Below are positions 1 to 11,550 of a stretch of 64,000 nucleotides of DNA, piece by piece. The translations under genes and the position numbers were made by a program. Numbering within the stretch: the stretch's first letter is position 1; each line of letters starts with the position of its first letter. The DNA comes from Branchipolynoe longqiensis (Eukaryota; Annelida; Polychaeta; Phyllodocida; Polynoidae): the NCBI GenBank assembly GCA_030323885.1, contig CM059198.1:62584917-62648916 (forward strand), in the 5' to 3' direction. The notes below the pieces were generated by a model. It ran no database searches and was not told the origin of the DNA. It saw only the letters and a list, made by a program, of their open reading frames with translations.

Positions 1-168
1 GACTCTGATACGCCCTGAGGGAAGAAATGAAAGGCTAGTTGGAATTTATTTTGTTAAGTCTTTATTTTTTTCCTGATTAACATGAATGGTATAAAGAGGA
101 ACAAAGTCCCGTAAGAAGAGTAGAGAAAAGGGAAAAGGAAAAAGTGAAATAAACTAAATTAAGGGTGG

Positions 169-350
169 TTGGATAGGTGGAAAAGTTGGAGGTGTAGACG
201 GGTTGCCTACTGGAGGGGAATTGACTCCAGTGAGGAGCAGCAGGGCAGGGGGGGGGAGGTGGAGAGGGGGCGCCAAAGGCGGGAAGCCCGAAATGCGGGG
301 GTAGGGAGAGAGGGAGGAGCCGCGATGGGGAAGGGGGGGGGGCGACTCTT
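169..350 (+). repeat. G-rich low-complexity tract
   Basis: GGGGGG and GGAGGAG runs. The short open frames on both strands are composition artefacts. (TA)n follows at 421-450. Confidence 0.6.
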
Positions 351-673
351 CCACCACCAATGTCCCACAAGACCAATGTCACACAAGACACTTTCCGAGA
401 ATTGCGATTTCATATATTTGCATATATATATATATATATACATATATAATTGTTGGTGTTAAGTGAACTCAGTTAATGAGCAGAGGCGAGTCATGGCGCC
501 ACCGTCGGAGCTGAGGTTGAGTAGGCTGAAGCGGTAGATGATTACCCCGAGGCACCACCTCCCGATTACTGGTGGTGGATGTGAGGAGTGAGTGTGGAAT
601 TCTGGGTTGGTATACTCATATAATTCTTATACACCATATATATAATATATATATAATAATGTTGTATTATTAC

Positions 674-872
674 GACCAGACGAGATGGCTGAATTGGTTA
701 CCGTCCGTGTCCCGTTTTGATAGATCGTGGGGTTCGAACGTTGGTTGAGTCAACCCAATTACTGAAAAATTGATACTTGTCTCTTCCGAGCCAGGTGCAC
801 TGTCACAAGTCGGTACCCATCCTGATATAACCTTAGATGTTGCCAGGATGTAAAATTCCAACAACCAACCAA
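674..872 (+). mobile_element. SINE1 copy, internally deleted
   Basis: tRNA-like head GACCAGACGAGATGGCTGAA with box B GGTTCGAACG, then the conserved 3' part CACTGTCACAAGTCGG and an (AACC) tail. The middle ~170 bp are missing. Confidence 0.75.
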
Positions 873-879
873 CCTGTGA

Positions 880-1230
880 CCCAGCCTGCTGGGTCCTAGC
901 TTCACTCCTTGAATGACCAGCGGAACTCAGAATACCGATATTGTGTGTGAGTCAACAACTGTGTCAACCCACCAAAAGCGTTTAAATTTGTGGGACTCAA
1001 TCACCCAAGTCCTCACCCTGCTCGCCGTTGAGCCCATTTCAATATTTATTTGATGTACAAAAACAAGAACCAACCTTAGTGTACGTAATTCATGATAGGC
1101 CCCCAGCCACAAATTCGCACCCACCACCTCTGGTCACCCTGAAACTCACCGGACCGTGACGGCCACAGTACAACATCCTATAGGTGGCGCCACCAGTTGC
1201 CAATCTGGAACTCCCCAAGATCATGTCAGG
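880..1230. other. No gene; short dispersed fragment
   Basis: GTGACCCAGCCTGCTGGGTC and CCAGCGGAACTCAGAATACC at 885-935 resemble 47015-47080 (GTGACCCGGCATGCTGGATC). Otherwise nothing recognised. Confidence 0.4.
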
Positions 1231-1559
1231 TTGATTTTTGGAGTTTTATGTCCTGGCAACATCTAAGGTCCTATCAGGATGGGTACCGACTTGTGACAGT
1301 GTGCACTCATGGCAACTTTATAGTGCTGCCCCACTGGAAGATCAAGCTACTTGGCACCGTGACCTGATGTCTCACTCAGTCCCATTATCCTGACACTGAG
1401 CTAACCCATCCTTGCCCCTATCCTATTAATGCCGAGTCCCAAGCTAGGAAGCGCCAAGTATCAATTTTAAAGTCATTGATTTGACTCGACCAGGGAGCCA
1501 AACTCCCGACCTTTCGCACGCAAGGTCCATGCTCTACCGATTAGGCAACTGCGCCAGGT
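1231..1559 (-). mobile_element. SINE1 copy
   Basis: Full layout on the minus strand; type-2 head (GGTTGCCTAATCGGTAGAGC-like) and a degraded tail. Confidence 0.75.
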
Positions 1560-1683
1560 ACAACAGGTCCGGAAGGGGCTACCCTATCCCAATGCCGTAC
1601 CATGGGGTTTGGCTGCCTCCACCTGACATGGGCAACTATAAACCATAGCTGGTGTACAGACATAATGTTGCCTAATGCCCCCT

Positions 1684-2022
1684 CCGTGACCTGGTGCCGT
1701 GGCCATATCGGCAGAGCCTGGGCCTCTCGGGCAGAAGGTCGGGAGTTTAGTTCTCGGTTGAGTCAAACCATTGAGTAATAAAATTTACACCTGTGACTTC
1801 CTAGCCTGACGCTCGCTATTAATACGATAGGGCAAGGATTGGTTAGCTCAGTATCAGGATAATGTAACTGAGTGGGATATCAGGTCATGGTGCCGGCAGC
1901 CTGATTTTCCAGTAGAGCAGCACTATATAGTCCCATGAGTGCACACTGTCACAAGTCAGTACCCTTCCTGATATGACCTTAGATGTTGCCAGGACGTAAA
2001 CTCCAACAACCATCCAACCCAC
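1684..2022 (+). mobile_element. SINE1 copy
   Basis: Head GTGCCGTGGCCATATCGGCA, body CGCTATTAATACGATAGGGC and tail CCAACAACCATCCAACCC. Confidence 0.75.
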
Positions 2023-2127
2023 TCCCCGCAATATTATACCAATACAGCGTAGTGGTACTGGTAGTCTGCACTGACCTCTCAGGCAAGGAGCCACATACAT
2101 AGGTAGGCATGGATAGGATGATGACAT

Positions 2128-2520
2128 TAGGGAGCCTAGGTGGTGTAATGGTCAGAATGCAAGCGGTGTGGGTTCTAATCCTGCTCGATGCGCAATATTT
2201 CCTATTTTCATTCTCTCTTGAAGATTTATACTGCCTATCATTGATAAGTCTGAATAGACATGTTTTCACCATTAGACAGTTTGTAGATAGAAAGCCCGAG
2301 CCTACACTTTTACCGACCCAAGGGATTTTTAACCTCCCACACCACATAGACATGGTATGAGAGCAACCGGCCTTTGATGATGCTGTAAGGTATACACAGC
2401 GGTGGAAATCCAAATTTGCCAGAGATGGGGGCACGGGGAATTGAACCACCAACCCCCAGATTAGGAGTCCGACCTTGAAAAAAGTCAGACACTCTAACCA
2501 CTCTGCCACAGAGAACACTT
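2128..2520 (+). mobile_element. SINE2 copy (tRNA-Gly/Glu-like head)
   Basis: Head GGGAGCCTAGGTGGTGTAAT with box A-like GTGTAATGGTC and box B-like GGTTCTAATCC, followed by a body (TTGAAGATTTATACTGCCTA...) shared with 44890-45180. tRNA-like sequence (AATTGAACCACC) also faces inward from the right end. Confidence 0.55.
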
Positions 2521-2701
2521 TTATCCCGCCGAAAGCAGTGTAAAACTGCCAGGAAGCCAGTGTTATACTGGGATAAATTTGCCGCCCTGGTGTGAGATTA
2601 CCCTGATAAGTTCCATATTAAATTTGAGTACTGTTGTGACTATTACACTCAGAAATAGTGAACACATTGTTGTTGTGGTGTATCTGGTCACAGCATCACA
2701 C

Positions 2702-2935
2702 TGGGTTGTTGGTTGGTTGTTGGAGTTTTACTTCCTGGCCATATCTAAGGTCATATCAGGATGGGCACCGACTTGTGACAGTACGCACTCATGGCAACTT
2801 TATAGTGCTTCCCCAATGCAAAATCAGGTTGCCAGGACCATGATCCAATATCCCACTCTGTCACATTATCCTGACACTGAGCTAATCAGTCTTCACCCAA
2901 TCCTATTAGTACTGAGCGCAAAGCTAAGAATGTCA
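2702..2935 (-). mobile_element. SINE1 copy, head-truncated
   Basis: Starts with tail complement TTGGTTGGTTGTTGGAG and ends inside the body. Confidence 0.7.
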
Positions 2936-3855
2936 CCAACACGCCATCGCTGACACACTGTGGCTAACAAACCATCACCAATAGACTGTCATCAATACAC
3001 TGTCATTAACACACCATCGCTGACACACTGTCACTGACACACCATCGCTGACACGCTGTGGCTAACAAACCATCACTAATAGCCTGTCATCAATACAATG
3101 TCACCAACTCACCATCGCTGACACACTGTGGCTAACAAACCATCACCAATAGACTGTCATCAATACACTGTCACAAATACACCATCTCTGACACACTTTG
3201 GCTGACAAACCATCGTCAATAGACTGTCACTGATACACTGTCACCAACACACCATTTCTGACACACTGTCACTGTCAAACCATCGTCAATAGACCATCAC
3301 CGATACACTATCACCGACACACCATCACTGCCACACTATGGCTGACAAACGATCATCAATAGACCGTCACTGATACACTGTCGCTGATGCACCATCGCTG
3401 ACACACTGTGGCTGACAAACCATTGCCAATAGACCATCACTGATATACCATCACTGACACACCATCTCTGACACATTGTGACTGACAATGTCATCGCCAA
3501 TAGACCATCAGTGATACACTGTCGCTGACACACCATCGCTGACACATCATCGCAGATATACTGTTGTGAGACACTATCAGCAACACACTGTTTCCGACAC
3601 ACTGTCTTCAACACACTGTATCTCCGACACACTGTTGTCGATACACTGACACCGATATACTGTCGTGAGACACCATCACCAACACACCGTCGCCGACACA
3701 CTCTCACCGATACACCGTCTCTGACACACTCTCACCGACACACTGTCGCCCAGACACTGTCCCCGACACACCGTCGCCGACACACTCTCACCGACACACC
3801 ATCTCCGACACACTCTCACCGACACACTGTGGCCCAGACACTGTCCCCGACATCA
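2936..3855 (+). repeat. Degenerate ~11-bp minisatellite (ACACACTGTC/ACACCATCGCTG)
   Basis: About 900 bp of units such as ACACACTGTCGCTG and ACACCATCGCTG with longer internal periods (~70 bp: AAACCATCACCAATAGACTG). The open reverse frame (Val/Cys/Ser-rich) is a by-product. Confidence 0.85.
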
Positions 3856-4261
3856 TCCAGCAACCACCGTCACCGCCATCACTTCAAATAGCAAGGGCGG
3901 TGGCAATGCTATTTTATGCGTGTCATGAATCAAACTGTCAAAGAGGCAGAATAACGGCGTCTGCTTTATGATGACAGTAGTTTCTAACACTAACAGCTTC
4001 CAGTGCGGTGGGGAATGTAGTCTGGTGCAAACAGTGCGTGAACGGTAAGTCAGGCCCGCGCCTGTGTGTGTGCGCATGCGTGCGTCGGTGTGTGGGTGTG
4101 TGCCACGGCTGGATGGACTGGGGTACGGTAGAGGTAGAGTGGGTGGGGAGGGATAGGGTCAAGGGGTGGTGGGGGAAATTGTAAGAGTCTATCAACCAAT
4201 TTCGCATAGCTCAACCATTTCTTTTAACTATTTTAACCTACATACATATGTACATATATAC

Positions 4262-5172
4262 ATCCTTCTCGCGTTGGAGTGTATCGAGGTATCCAACCAC
4301 ACTAACTATGTTATATACAGTGATTCGTTCTCTTGCCTCCTGGCTGTTGCTGGACTGAAAACGAATCACCCTATTCTAGCAACGGTCATTTATAAAATGA
4401 ACCAACTGACAACGGATGGGTATGACATCCACCTGTGCTGGGTGCCTGGCCATGCCGCATACAAGGAAACAAACGAGCTGATCGGGATGCGAAGAAGGCC
4501 CTGAACTGTGATCTTCAACTGTGTCTAATCCCTCACTCTGATCTGAAACCACTAATAGCCACCCACATAAATTCCAAATGGCAACATGAGTGGGATGAAA
4601 ACATTAATAAACTTAAAGAAATTGAACCATCTGTGGGAAAGCCACCACAGACTCATGCGGGAGGTCGGCGGGACCAAGTGGTCCTTAGCCGCTGCCGTAT
4701 TGGCCACTCGTGGCTTACACATGCTTTTCTGCTCAAGGGGGAACATCCCCTTGAATGTATTGGGTGTCAGTCCCCGCTGACAGTCAAACACATTTTACTA
4801 AGTTGCGTTGATTTTTGGGCCCTGTGCCAACAGTTCTACACTGCAGACAGTATGCATGACCTTTTTACTAAGGTAAAACGGGAAAACATTTTAGCCTTTT
4901 TGAGGGAAGCTGGACTGTACCACCTCATATAGTTTACTAAATAGATTCTATCAATTATTAATAAAACTTTTCTTTTTCTATGGGAATTTGTTTCCCTTGA
5001 CCACAAATATATGATTGTGAACTTTCTAATTTAATGAGTGTCTATTGGCAGATAATTGATTGTCTGCTTTTAGATGTAAAAGCAATTGTTTGAACAAAAA
5101 ACAAACATTTCTCGCCGTGAATATGGCCTATGGTGCCGACATGGCATAAAGCAACCACCAATCAATCAATCA
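4262..5172 (+). mobile_element. 5'-truncated second copy of the same LINE family
   Basis: Begins inside the RNase H domain and is collinear with 29013-29918, including the 3' UTR and the terminal AATCAATCAATCA tail. A single G missing near 4456 (GCCGCATAC against GCCGGCATAC) splits RNase H into two frames. The later frame (to 4932) stays open across the Cys/His knuckle, where the long copy is shifted. The abrupt 5' end against unrelated sequence is ordinary LINE truncation. Confidence 0.85.
4435..4932 (+). pseudogene. LINE ORF2 C-terminal fragment (RNase H end and zinc knuckle)
   Basis: After the frameshift near 4456 this frame reads through the ORF2 C-terminal region to a stop at 4930-4932. 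It contains C-I-G-C, then H and C at knuckle spacing, and ends in AGLYHLI like the longer copy. The upstream part (4166-4504, another frame) holds YSDS and WVPGHA of RNase H. It is a dead fragment and has no promoter of its own. Confidence 0.8.
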
Positions 5173-5429
5173 AAAACATACATATGTATATATATTTCCT
5201 CCAGTGTGTGACACGAGGGGGGCACCAGCCTGGCAATTTACCAGACAGGATATGTACGATTGGGACAAAAAAAAACATGCTATTAACATCCCATACATAA
5301 TGAAACATTAGTGGAGTATGATGATGCGCGTTAGCACCACCGATTAACAGAGGAGTAATGATCAGAACAATCCTAAAATTTAACCACCGTTTGGTATTAT
5401 ATATAGATATCCTGTCATAAAAGATGTCA

Positions 5430-5860
5430 TCATTAAACATGAGAGTCGGTGGGGCAGCACAGATGACTTTGCGACCAGGTTGCTCCATTTGTCCCTGTTC
5501 TCCGCTGCCCTCTGCGGTTTGCCAAACTCCAGCCCTGTCCATTCCCTGATGTTGTCTTCTCACCTCTTCCTTTGTCCTCCTTGTTTTTATCCATCTTTCA
5601 CTTGCTAGATGGTTTTGGTCAAAGCCGATGAACAAAAAATATGGCTATGCCACTACAGTTTGCATTTCTTTACGATTGTCCAGAGATCTTTTTGTGGTTC
5701 AATAAGCCTGCTGGATCTTGGCATAGACTTTGCCATTGGTAACGTAGTCTTTGTATGAGATGCGTCGTATCTTGAGGTAACGCCTCATTTCCATGCTTTG
5801 TATTCTTCTTTGGAGTTCTGTTTTAAGGGTCCATGATTCACGAGCATACAGGAAGACGGG
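5430..5860 (-). pseudogene. LINE ORF2 C-terminal remnant of a second, RTE-like family
   Basis: The reverse strand encodes, across frameshifts and stops, a tail typical of a widespread invertebrate LINE: ESWTLKTELQRRIQSMEMRR, RISYKDYVTN and KIQQA, then NIREWTGLEF, QRAAENRDKWSNLV and AKSSVLP. The pieces are collinear and separated by an internal deletion. A TGA replaces the Trp usually found before EDNIREW. It is long dead, with no intact domain. Confidence 0.75.
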
Positions 5861-5994
5861 TGTGACAAGGGAAGCGCATCAGTTGTATCTTGAAGTTGGA
5901 GCTGAGAGAAATTTACTCTCGTCAAAACAAATTGGGTCCCGCCTTGTCAAATATGCTGTTGCCTGTGCTATCTGAGGGAGTATACAAGCTATAT

Positions 5995-6087
5995 TGTTTG
6001 TTTGTTGTTGTTTTACGTCCTAGCATCATCTAAGGTCATATCAGGATGGGTACCGTCTTGTGACAGTGCGCACTCATGGCGACCCAT
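5995..6087 (-). mobile_element. SINE1 3' fragment
   Basis: GTTTGTTTGTTGTTGTTTTA and ACATCTAAGG-type 3' domain only. Confidence 0.7.
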
Positions 6088-6194
6088 GAACCCATGGGTT
6101 CGGATCCCCATAAAAGCTATATGTCTAGTTTAAAGAGGAAGTATGGTTAAGGGTAATGTACCCCAAGATGACCCAATTCTGCAGGCTGCTACGG

Positions 6195-6881
6195 GACCAG
6201 ACGGGATGGCCGAATGAGTTAGAGCGTCCGTCTCCCGTGCTGGTAGGTCGTGGGGTCGTGGGATCAAATCCCGGTCGAGTCAAACCAATGACAGAAAAAT
6301 TTATACTTGTTGCTTCCTAGCCAGGCGCTCGGCATTATTAGGACAGGGCAAGGACTGGTGTGCTCAGTGTTAGGATAATGTGACTGAGCGGGTTACCAGG
6401 TTATGGTGCCGGTGGCCTGGTTTCCAAGTGGGACAGCACTATAAAGTCGCCATGAGTGCGCACTGTCACAAGTCGGTACCCGTCCTGATATGACCTTAAG
6501 CTAGGATTCCTTACACGCGGTATGTGGTATGTGGTATGCGAATGCGAATGCGAATGCGGCAAAAAATCGAAAAGCATCTAAGTCAATGGGGGTGATTCCT
6601 TACACGCGGTATGCGGCATGCGGCATGCGGCATGCGAATACTGAATCGGTCCATGTACCGATCGGTGCGGCATGCGAATGCGAATGCTGCTGCGTTTGCC
6701 ATAGAGAACAGTGGTGAGGAAACCTGACACTGTGTGTGGGTGTGTGTGTGGGTGTGGGTGAAAGGACACGCCGCATGCCGCATGCCGCATGCCGCATGCC
6801 GCATGCCGCATACCGTGTGTAAGGAATCCTAGCTTAAGATGTTGCTAGGACGTCAAACAACAACAAACAAACAAACAGGCT
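6195..6881 (+). mobile_element. SINE1 copy split by a MITE
   Basis: Head GACCAGACGGGATGGCCGAA, interrupted at 6499-6834, ending AACAACAAACAAACAAAC. Confidence 0.8.
6499..6834. mobile_element. TWA-flanked MITE with CATGCGG repeats, inserted in a SINE
   Basis: 336 bp. The left end AGCTAGGATTCCTTACACG matches the complement of the right end. Flanks are TTA (6496-6498) and TAA (6835-6837); the SINE consensus CCTTAGATG implies TTA with one later change. The interior holds CATGCGG/GCATGCC arrays and a GT/CA run. Confidence 0.75.
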
Positions 6882-7194
6882 GCTACGGTTACGGCTTTAA
6901 TTGGTCACGTAAGGGTGCATACGGATGCTTAAAGTTGCATAATTCATTGATTTTTAGGGTTTTTTCAGTATTTGTTTTTAGATTATATTATATTAAATGT
7001 ATCGTTATAAACAATTTTTCTTTAGATTGAACTTTGCGCTTTTTTTAAAATATAAAATTCATCTTTCGAGGTATTTTAGATGAAAGCATGCAAATAATTA
7101 TGGTGTGCACACCGAAATGGAGAATAGAATTGGCTTTGTTTACCCGAGCATCGCAGCATAACATAGGCACACCATGCTGTAATATATGCTTATT
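6882..7194. other. No recognisable feature
   Basis: AT-rich unique-looking sequence between a SINE and retroposon M; no convincing frame. Confidence 0.4.
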
Positions 7195-7460
7195 GAAAGT
7201 TTGTTTCATTTAATGATGCCTCTAGAGCACATTGATTTTGATCACCAGCTATTGGATGTCAAACATATGGTCATTCTGACATATTTCTTTGGAGGAAACC
7301 CACTACCGCCACATAGGCTACTCTTTCCGATAAGCAGCAAAGGGGTCTTTCATATGCACTTCACCACATACAGGAGAGCACATACCACAGCCTTTGATGA
7401 ACCAGTTTTGGACCACTGGTTGGAACGGAAAATAGCCGAAACTGCATATACTTATTGAGT
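7195..7460 (+). mobile_element. Retroposon M copy (mollusc-type repeat)
   Basis: GAAAGTTTGTTTCATTTAATG, ACATATTTCTTTGGAGGAAA, CCGATAAGCAGCAAAGGGGT and CCAGTTTTGGACCACTGG. From memory this resembles a repeat common in marine mollusc sequences; that link is not verified. Confidence 0.6.
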
Positions 7461-7474
7461 GCACCGGTATCTAA

Positions 7475-7812
7475 GACCAGGCGTGGTGGCCGAATCGGTA
7501 GAGCGCGGGCCTCGCGTGTGGGAGATGGGGAGTTTGGTTCCCGGTTGAGTCAAACCAATGACTTATAGAATTTATACCTATCACTTCCTAGCCCGGCGCT
7601 CGGCATTAAAAGGATAGGGCAATGGACCGGTTAGCTCAGTGCCAAGATAATGTGACTGAGTGGGATATCGGGTCATGGTGCTGGTGGTCTGATTTCCCAG
7701 TGGGGCAGCACTATAAAGTTGCCATTGGTGTGCACTGTCACAAGTCAGTACCCATCCTGATATGACCTTAGATGTTGCCAGGACATAAAACTCCATACAA
7801 CCAACCAACCAT
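7475..7812 (+). mobile_element. SINE1 copy, type-2 head
   Basis: GACCAGGCGTGGTGGCCGAA ... CAACCAACCAACC tail. Confidence 0.8.
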
Positions 7813-8081
7813 ATAAGTTGGATATGTAGGCTCAAATCTACATAATGGTCTTTAGTTTCATAATGCTCATGTTTTCATCGAAGCATGCGGCTTTAAGTCC
7901 ATAAAACCTAAATTCAAACACTGAATTTACTTAGAATAATTTGCCTCTTCCCCCCCCCCCCCTCCACCCCACCCTCACCCTCGCTTTTTCTTTGTCGCAG
8001 CTTCAGCTTACACACCGGAAGTGAAGGTCGGTGAACCTCCCCAGGCCTGTCATTCGTTACAGCTCACTTTTCACCTGAGAT

Positions 8082-8129
8082 AAAAGATTCACCCCCGTAC
8101 TTGCATTAAGGCTGAAAAACAACCCATTA
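8082..8129 (+). mobile_element. Left-end fragment of the TAGATAAAAG (9-bp TSD) family
   Basis: GAGATAAAAGATTCACCCCC and AAAACAACCCATTA match the left end at 59428-59480. The rest was lost or displaced when the 704-bp MITE inserted. Confidence 0.55.
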
Positions 8130-8833
8130 AGCCCCAGTCACACATAGCCGGACGAGCCCCGGATTTTGAGCCGGACCACCCACGGACCAATGGCCCAGAC
8201 TGTCCCGGACCGCCACGGATAAAATCACTGTTTTCGTCGATTTTTGCCTCGCAGTCACACTTTCCCGGACGAGCGCCGGACGAGCCCCGGACCGCCCCGT
8301 ACCACCCCCGGACTGCCCCTGGACTAGGCCGGACCAGCCCCGGATGAGGCCGGACCACCCCTGGACTGCCCGGGACCACCCCCGGACTATCCCGGATCAC
8401 CCCTGGTCTTATGGGGGCAGTCCGGGAGTGGTCCGTGGCTAGGCCGGGGGTAGTCCTGGATAGTCCGGGGATGGTCCGGGTCAAACCGTGGCTCAAAATG
8501 ACCCCAGACCACCCCCGGACAGGCCCGGTCCACCCCGGACCACCCCCGAAATACCCGGACCACCCCCGGACCACCCCCGGTTCAGGCCGGATCAGGCCGG
8601 ATTGAGCCTGGATCGCAAAATCCCCCGGACCGCCCCGGATGTTTTAAACATTTTAAAACATCCGGGGCTGAGCCCGGACGGCGCCGGACGAGCCACGGAT
8701 CAGGCCGGATCAGGGGGTGTCGGCACGGACGAGCCACGGATGAGCCACGGATCACCCCGGATCGCCCCAGACCACCCCGGATGGCGGTCCGGGGCTCGTC
8801 CGGCCCCTGATCTGGGTATGTGTGACTGGGGCT
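8130..8833. mobile_element. TWA-flanked MITE filled with CCGGAC/GTCCGG words
   Basis: Ends are inverted: AGCCCCAGTCACACATA and its complement at 8817-8833. Flanking TTA (8127-8129) and TTA (8834-8836) form a 3-bp target duplication, the PIF/Harbinger hallmark. The interior is degenerate reiteration of CCGGACCACC-type words on one half and TCCGGG-type words in the other. It inserted into a fragment of the TAGATAAAAG family, whose left end is at 8082-8129. No transposase. Confidence 0.7.
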
Positions 8834-8844
8834 TTAGAAAAAAC

Positions 8845-9045
8845 AGTTTGGTTTAAACATACCGGAAATGGCCTGGGGCCCGCTAAATTTGTTTGGATTA
8901 ACCGATAGTTTGGATTAACCTACTTCGGTTTAACCAACTTTTTTATATGAGAAATGGTAGTATTTTGCTGGGCCCCGAAAAAAGTTTGGATTAACCGATC
9001 GTTTGGTTTAACCGAGCTTGGTTTAAGAGGGGTTCTACTGTATAT
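8845..9045. mobile_element. Copy of the same GGTTAAACCAA MITE, left-truncated
   Basis: TTTGGTTTAAACATACCGGA ... GAGCTTGGTTTAAGAGGGGT and TACTGTATA. It shares ATGGTAGTATTTTGCTGGGC with 25920-25950. Confidence 0.6.
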
Positions 9046-9120
9046 GCTCACCACCTCCCCCCCTCCCCCACCTTTTTGATTGTGTGTTTTTACGTATTGT
9101 ATAACCCGTTATGCTCATAT

Positions 9121-9546
9121 TATTTAGGCTGCAGGGCCTTAATATTGCCTACCACCGCCGGGCTGGTGGGCGCTGTGCCACCTGAACTCACCCGGCTGGG
9201 GATCCAAGAGCCACAGGCGATAATCCAATCAGGTGGGAGCTCCCAGGGAGAGGTGAATTTGGGCGGCGCTGTCTCTATATCGCCTCCAGTCGATCGGAAA
9301 TTTGACTTTATATTACTATTGAATATCTGTTATTTGTTAATAAACGGAGGGGCCTTTCGAGGTTCAGCCAGAGATATTCTCATCCAACCAATATCTGTGT
9401 GTCGTTGTCTGTCCGTAAGAATATAATTATGTTATGTGTAAAAGCGATGGCCCGATAATAATACAACAGAACAAGATTTGAACGCTTCTTGACATGATTA
9501 TGGTCTTTGCTGCTGACACGGCATTAAGGAATCACCACTAACTAAC
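9121..9546 (+). mobile_element. Possible 3' end of a related LINE
   Basis: The last ~100 bp (9440-9546) resemble the 3' UTR end of the 27-kb LINE: GTAAAAGCGATGG, then GCTGCTGACACGGC, AATCACCACTAACTAACTG in place of AACCACCAATCAATCA. Upstream sequence has no recognisable coding similarity and carries AATAAA near 9340. I infer a diverged sister family, 5'-truncated. Confidence 0.45.
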
Positions 9547-9815
9547 TGCTGTATGCATGCCCGTACAAGTGCAAATTACTAAATTACTTGAAGTTGGAGC
9601 AACACTTGTCAAGTCGATCGTCACACCACCCCTAGCCACCTGACGGGACGCATGGGAACTATAAAGCAGAGGGTAGTGAGGGGTCAGGCGGGTGCTGGGG
9701 TAGGATGTCACGTGACATCCGGGCAACAACACGAGACGCACGCGAACTAAAGTTAAAGCTGCACAGTCCGAAGAAAACATCAACTTTAAAAAACCAAAAC
9801 TCTGACAGTGATTGG

Positions 9816-9820
<5 letters not shown>

Positions 9821-9868
<48 letters not shown>
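9821..9868. repeat. (TA)n microsatellite
   Basis: Long uninterrupted run. The flanking GGTTATAACTATTATACAAG follows. Confidence 0.95.
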
Positions 9869-9871
<3 letters not shown>

Positions 9872-10124
9872 TGTGTGTGTGTGGTTATAACTATTATACA
9901 AGTATAAATGCTTGAGGAATATACATTATATATGAAGAGATCAGGTGCAAAACCACGTAAACGCTAATCCAAAAATGTAGTTTAAATAAAAGATTTTTAC
10001 CTGAAAATAAGTTTAATTCTCATTAATTCCACTTTTCATATAATCACATGGTTTTGAAGCAATGAAGAAAAGAGAAGGAATATACACAAACAAAGTTTGT
10101 GCTGGTTTGATTCCAATGTTCAAT

Positions 10125-10390
10125 GTTTTGCAAGGTACCAGCGGGACTCTCTCAGGGAGCAAATATAGGTTTCACACCGGCAAGAAGATGTCCAGACAGG
10201 CACAAAACTATTTGTCCCTGCAGTGGCTGGTCGGGAGATGTTGGGAGTTCCATACATCAACCGCCCTTGATGCTGCCACAGTGACTTGGTTTTCTGTTCA
10301 GGGTTTGCTCCCTTAGCCTTCGGTTCTGTCAAGAACCTGTACCACAAGGCAGTGGTTTACAACTCTGCAGGGCAGGGGCGTCAAACTCAC
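10125..10390 (-). mobile_element. Composite LINE/SINE fragment, copy 1
   Basis: Matches 30670-30955 (TACCAGCGGGACTCTCTC, CTGCAGTGGCTGGTCGGGAG, CAAGGCAGTGGTTTACAACT). The LINE C-terminal part is absent. A CAGTAAAACTCTCTAAATTG element abuts its right end. Confidence 0.6.
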
Positions 10391-10510
10391 AGTAAAACTC
10401 TCTAAATTGACCGACCTTGGGACCGACTTTAACTTTTAAGTCGTCGATTTAGGAAGGTTGTCAGTTTAGGGAGTTAGAATATGGTTACAATGGTAACAAT
10501 CAAATACAGA
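10391..10510 (+). mobile_element. pogo-like MITE, left half
   Basis: CAGTAAAACTCTCTAAATTG, then GACCGACTTTAA and GGGAGTTAGAATATGGTTAC match 38278-38375. The right half is missing. Confidence 0.6.
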
Positions 10511-10529
10511 TAATTAGAGTGAAATAACT

Positions 10530-10774
10530 ATTATTTTAAATGGCTATTTGTTTTAGATATTTGAAGTGCAAACATGCCACATTAATTTTGGCAAGCATGC
10601 CCAAACCCTTGACATCTTAGGCTTCAGGAGTAACCGCTTATGTTAAATTGCCTCAGTATTCCCTTCTGTGTCGTGACAAATATTTAATAAGGGTACCAAT
10701 ATCTAAGATAGATAAGTATAATCAAATTGAGATAATTGCTTTAGTTATGAACATTGTATGTTTTCATCGGACTA
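10530..10774 (-). mobile_element. Element D copy, right part
   Basis: Contains ATTTGAAGTGCAAACATGCC and TTTTCATCGGACTATGCAGC followed by TTTAA. Orientation given relative to 23324-23674. A second partial copy follows at 10775-10972. Confidence 0.6.
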
Positions 10775-10972
10775 TGCAGCTTTAATGTCGTATTGTGACC
10801 ATTGGCTTCTGCAGTAAAGAGTTCTATTAAATTGCATCAGTATTCCCTTCAATGTGGAGACACATGTTTAATAAGTGCACCAGTATCTAAGTTAGATCTG
10901 TTGAATCAAATCTAGATAATACTTAATAGTCTTGCTTTTGAAAAGTGGATGTTTTCTTCAGCTTTAAAAGAC
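10775..10972 (-). mobile_element. Element D fragment
   Basis: GGCTTCTGCAGTAAAGAGTTC, CAGTATTCCCTTC and GCACCAGTATCTAAGTTAGA match D; both ends are decayed. Confidence 0.5.
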
Positions 10973-11073
10973 TCCGCGCCAGGTTAGCATACATCACCTT
11001 CCTATCGAAATAATGCAATGGGGAACATCCAATTTTTTTAGTTCAAATTCCTGCCATTGGCGTCGCCACTGAA

Positions 11074-11550
11074 CTAGTGGGCCTAAACACAAACGTACGC
11101 GATAGCAGTTAACGGGATGTGGATGTGTTCATAGAGAACAAGTGAAATATCTCTAGAACCACACCACCTAGAAACAAACTGCCTGGTACACATATAGAAA
11201 ACATATTCAACGAATAGATTATATTAAATTTATAAGGCTATGGTTCTGCATTTCTATTAATTGTGAATAAAATAAACGTTTTCCACTACCCATACCGGCA
11301 AACTCAATGCATTGTCAATGGCCGTGAGCAATCTTCATATAGAAAAAGTGAAATATCTCTTAAAAAAATACACCACTTAGATACAACCCGTTTGGAAGTC
11401 ATATAGAAAATGTATTCAACAAACAGATTATATTAAATTTATAAGGTTCGGGTTCTGAATTTCTATTAATTTTGAATAAAATTGACGTTTTGAACCGCGT
11501 GTATCGGCAAACTCAATGCATTGTCAATGGCAGTTTAGGCCCACTAGTAC
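11074..11550. mobile_element. Element with ACTAGTGGGCCTAAAC inverted ends and two interior units
   Basis: Ends at 11074-11089 and 11535-11550 are perfect inverted copies. The interior is a tandem duplication of ~205 bp (GTGAAATATCTCT... to ...AATGCATTGTCAATGGC). Fragments of this unit occur at 36140-36230, 37097-37180 and inside the CCGG-flanked element at 52500-52640. Confidence 0.6.

Noticed and set aside
3336..3707. Cys/Val-rich minus-strand open frame of 123 codons
   Set aside because: Lies entirely in the 2936-3855 minisatellite.
6195..6290. tRNA gene candidates at the many TGGCCGAATG...GGTTCGAACC sites
   Set aside because: Each heads a ~340-bp SINE with a shared body and tail; arms do not fold into a proper cloverleaf by eye.
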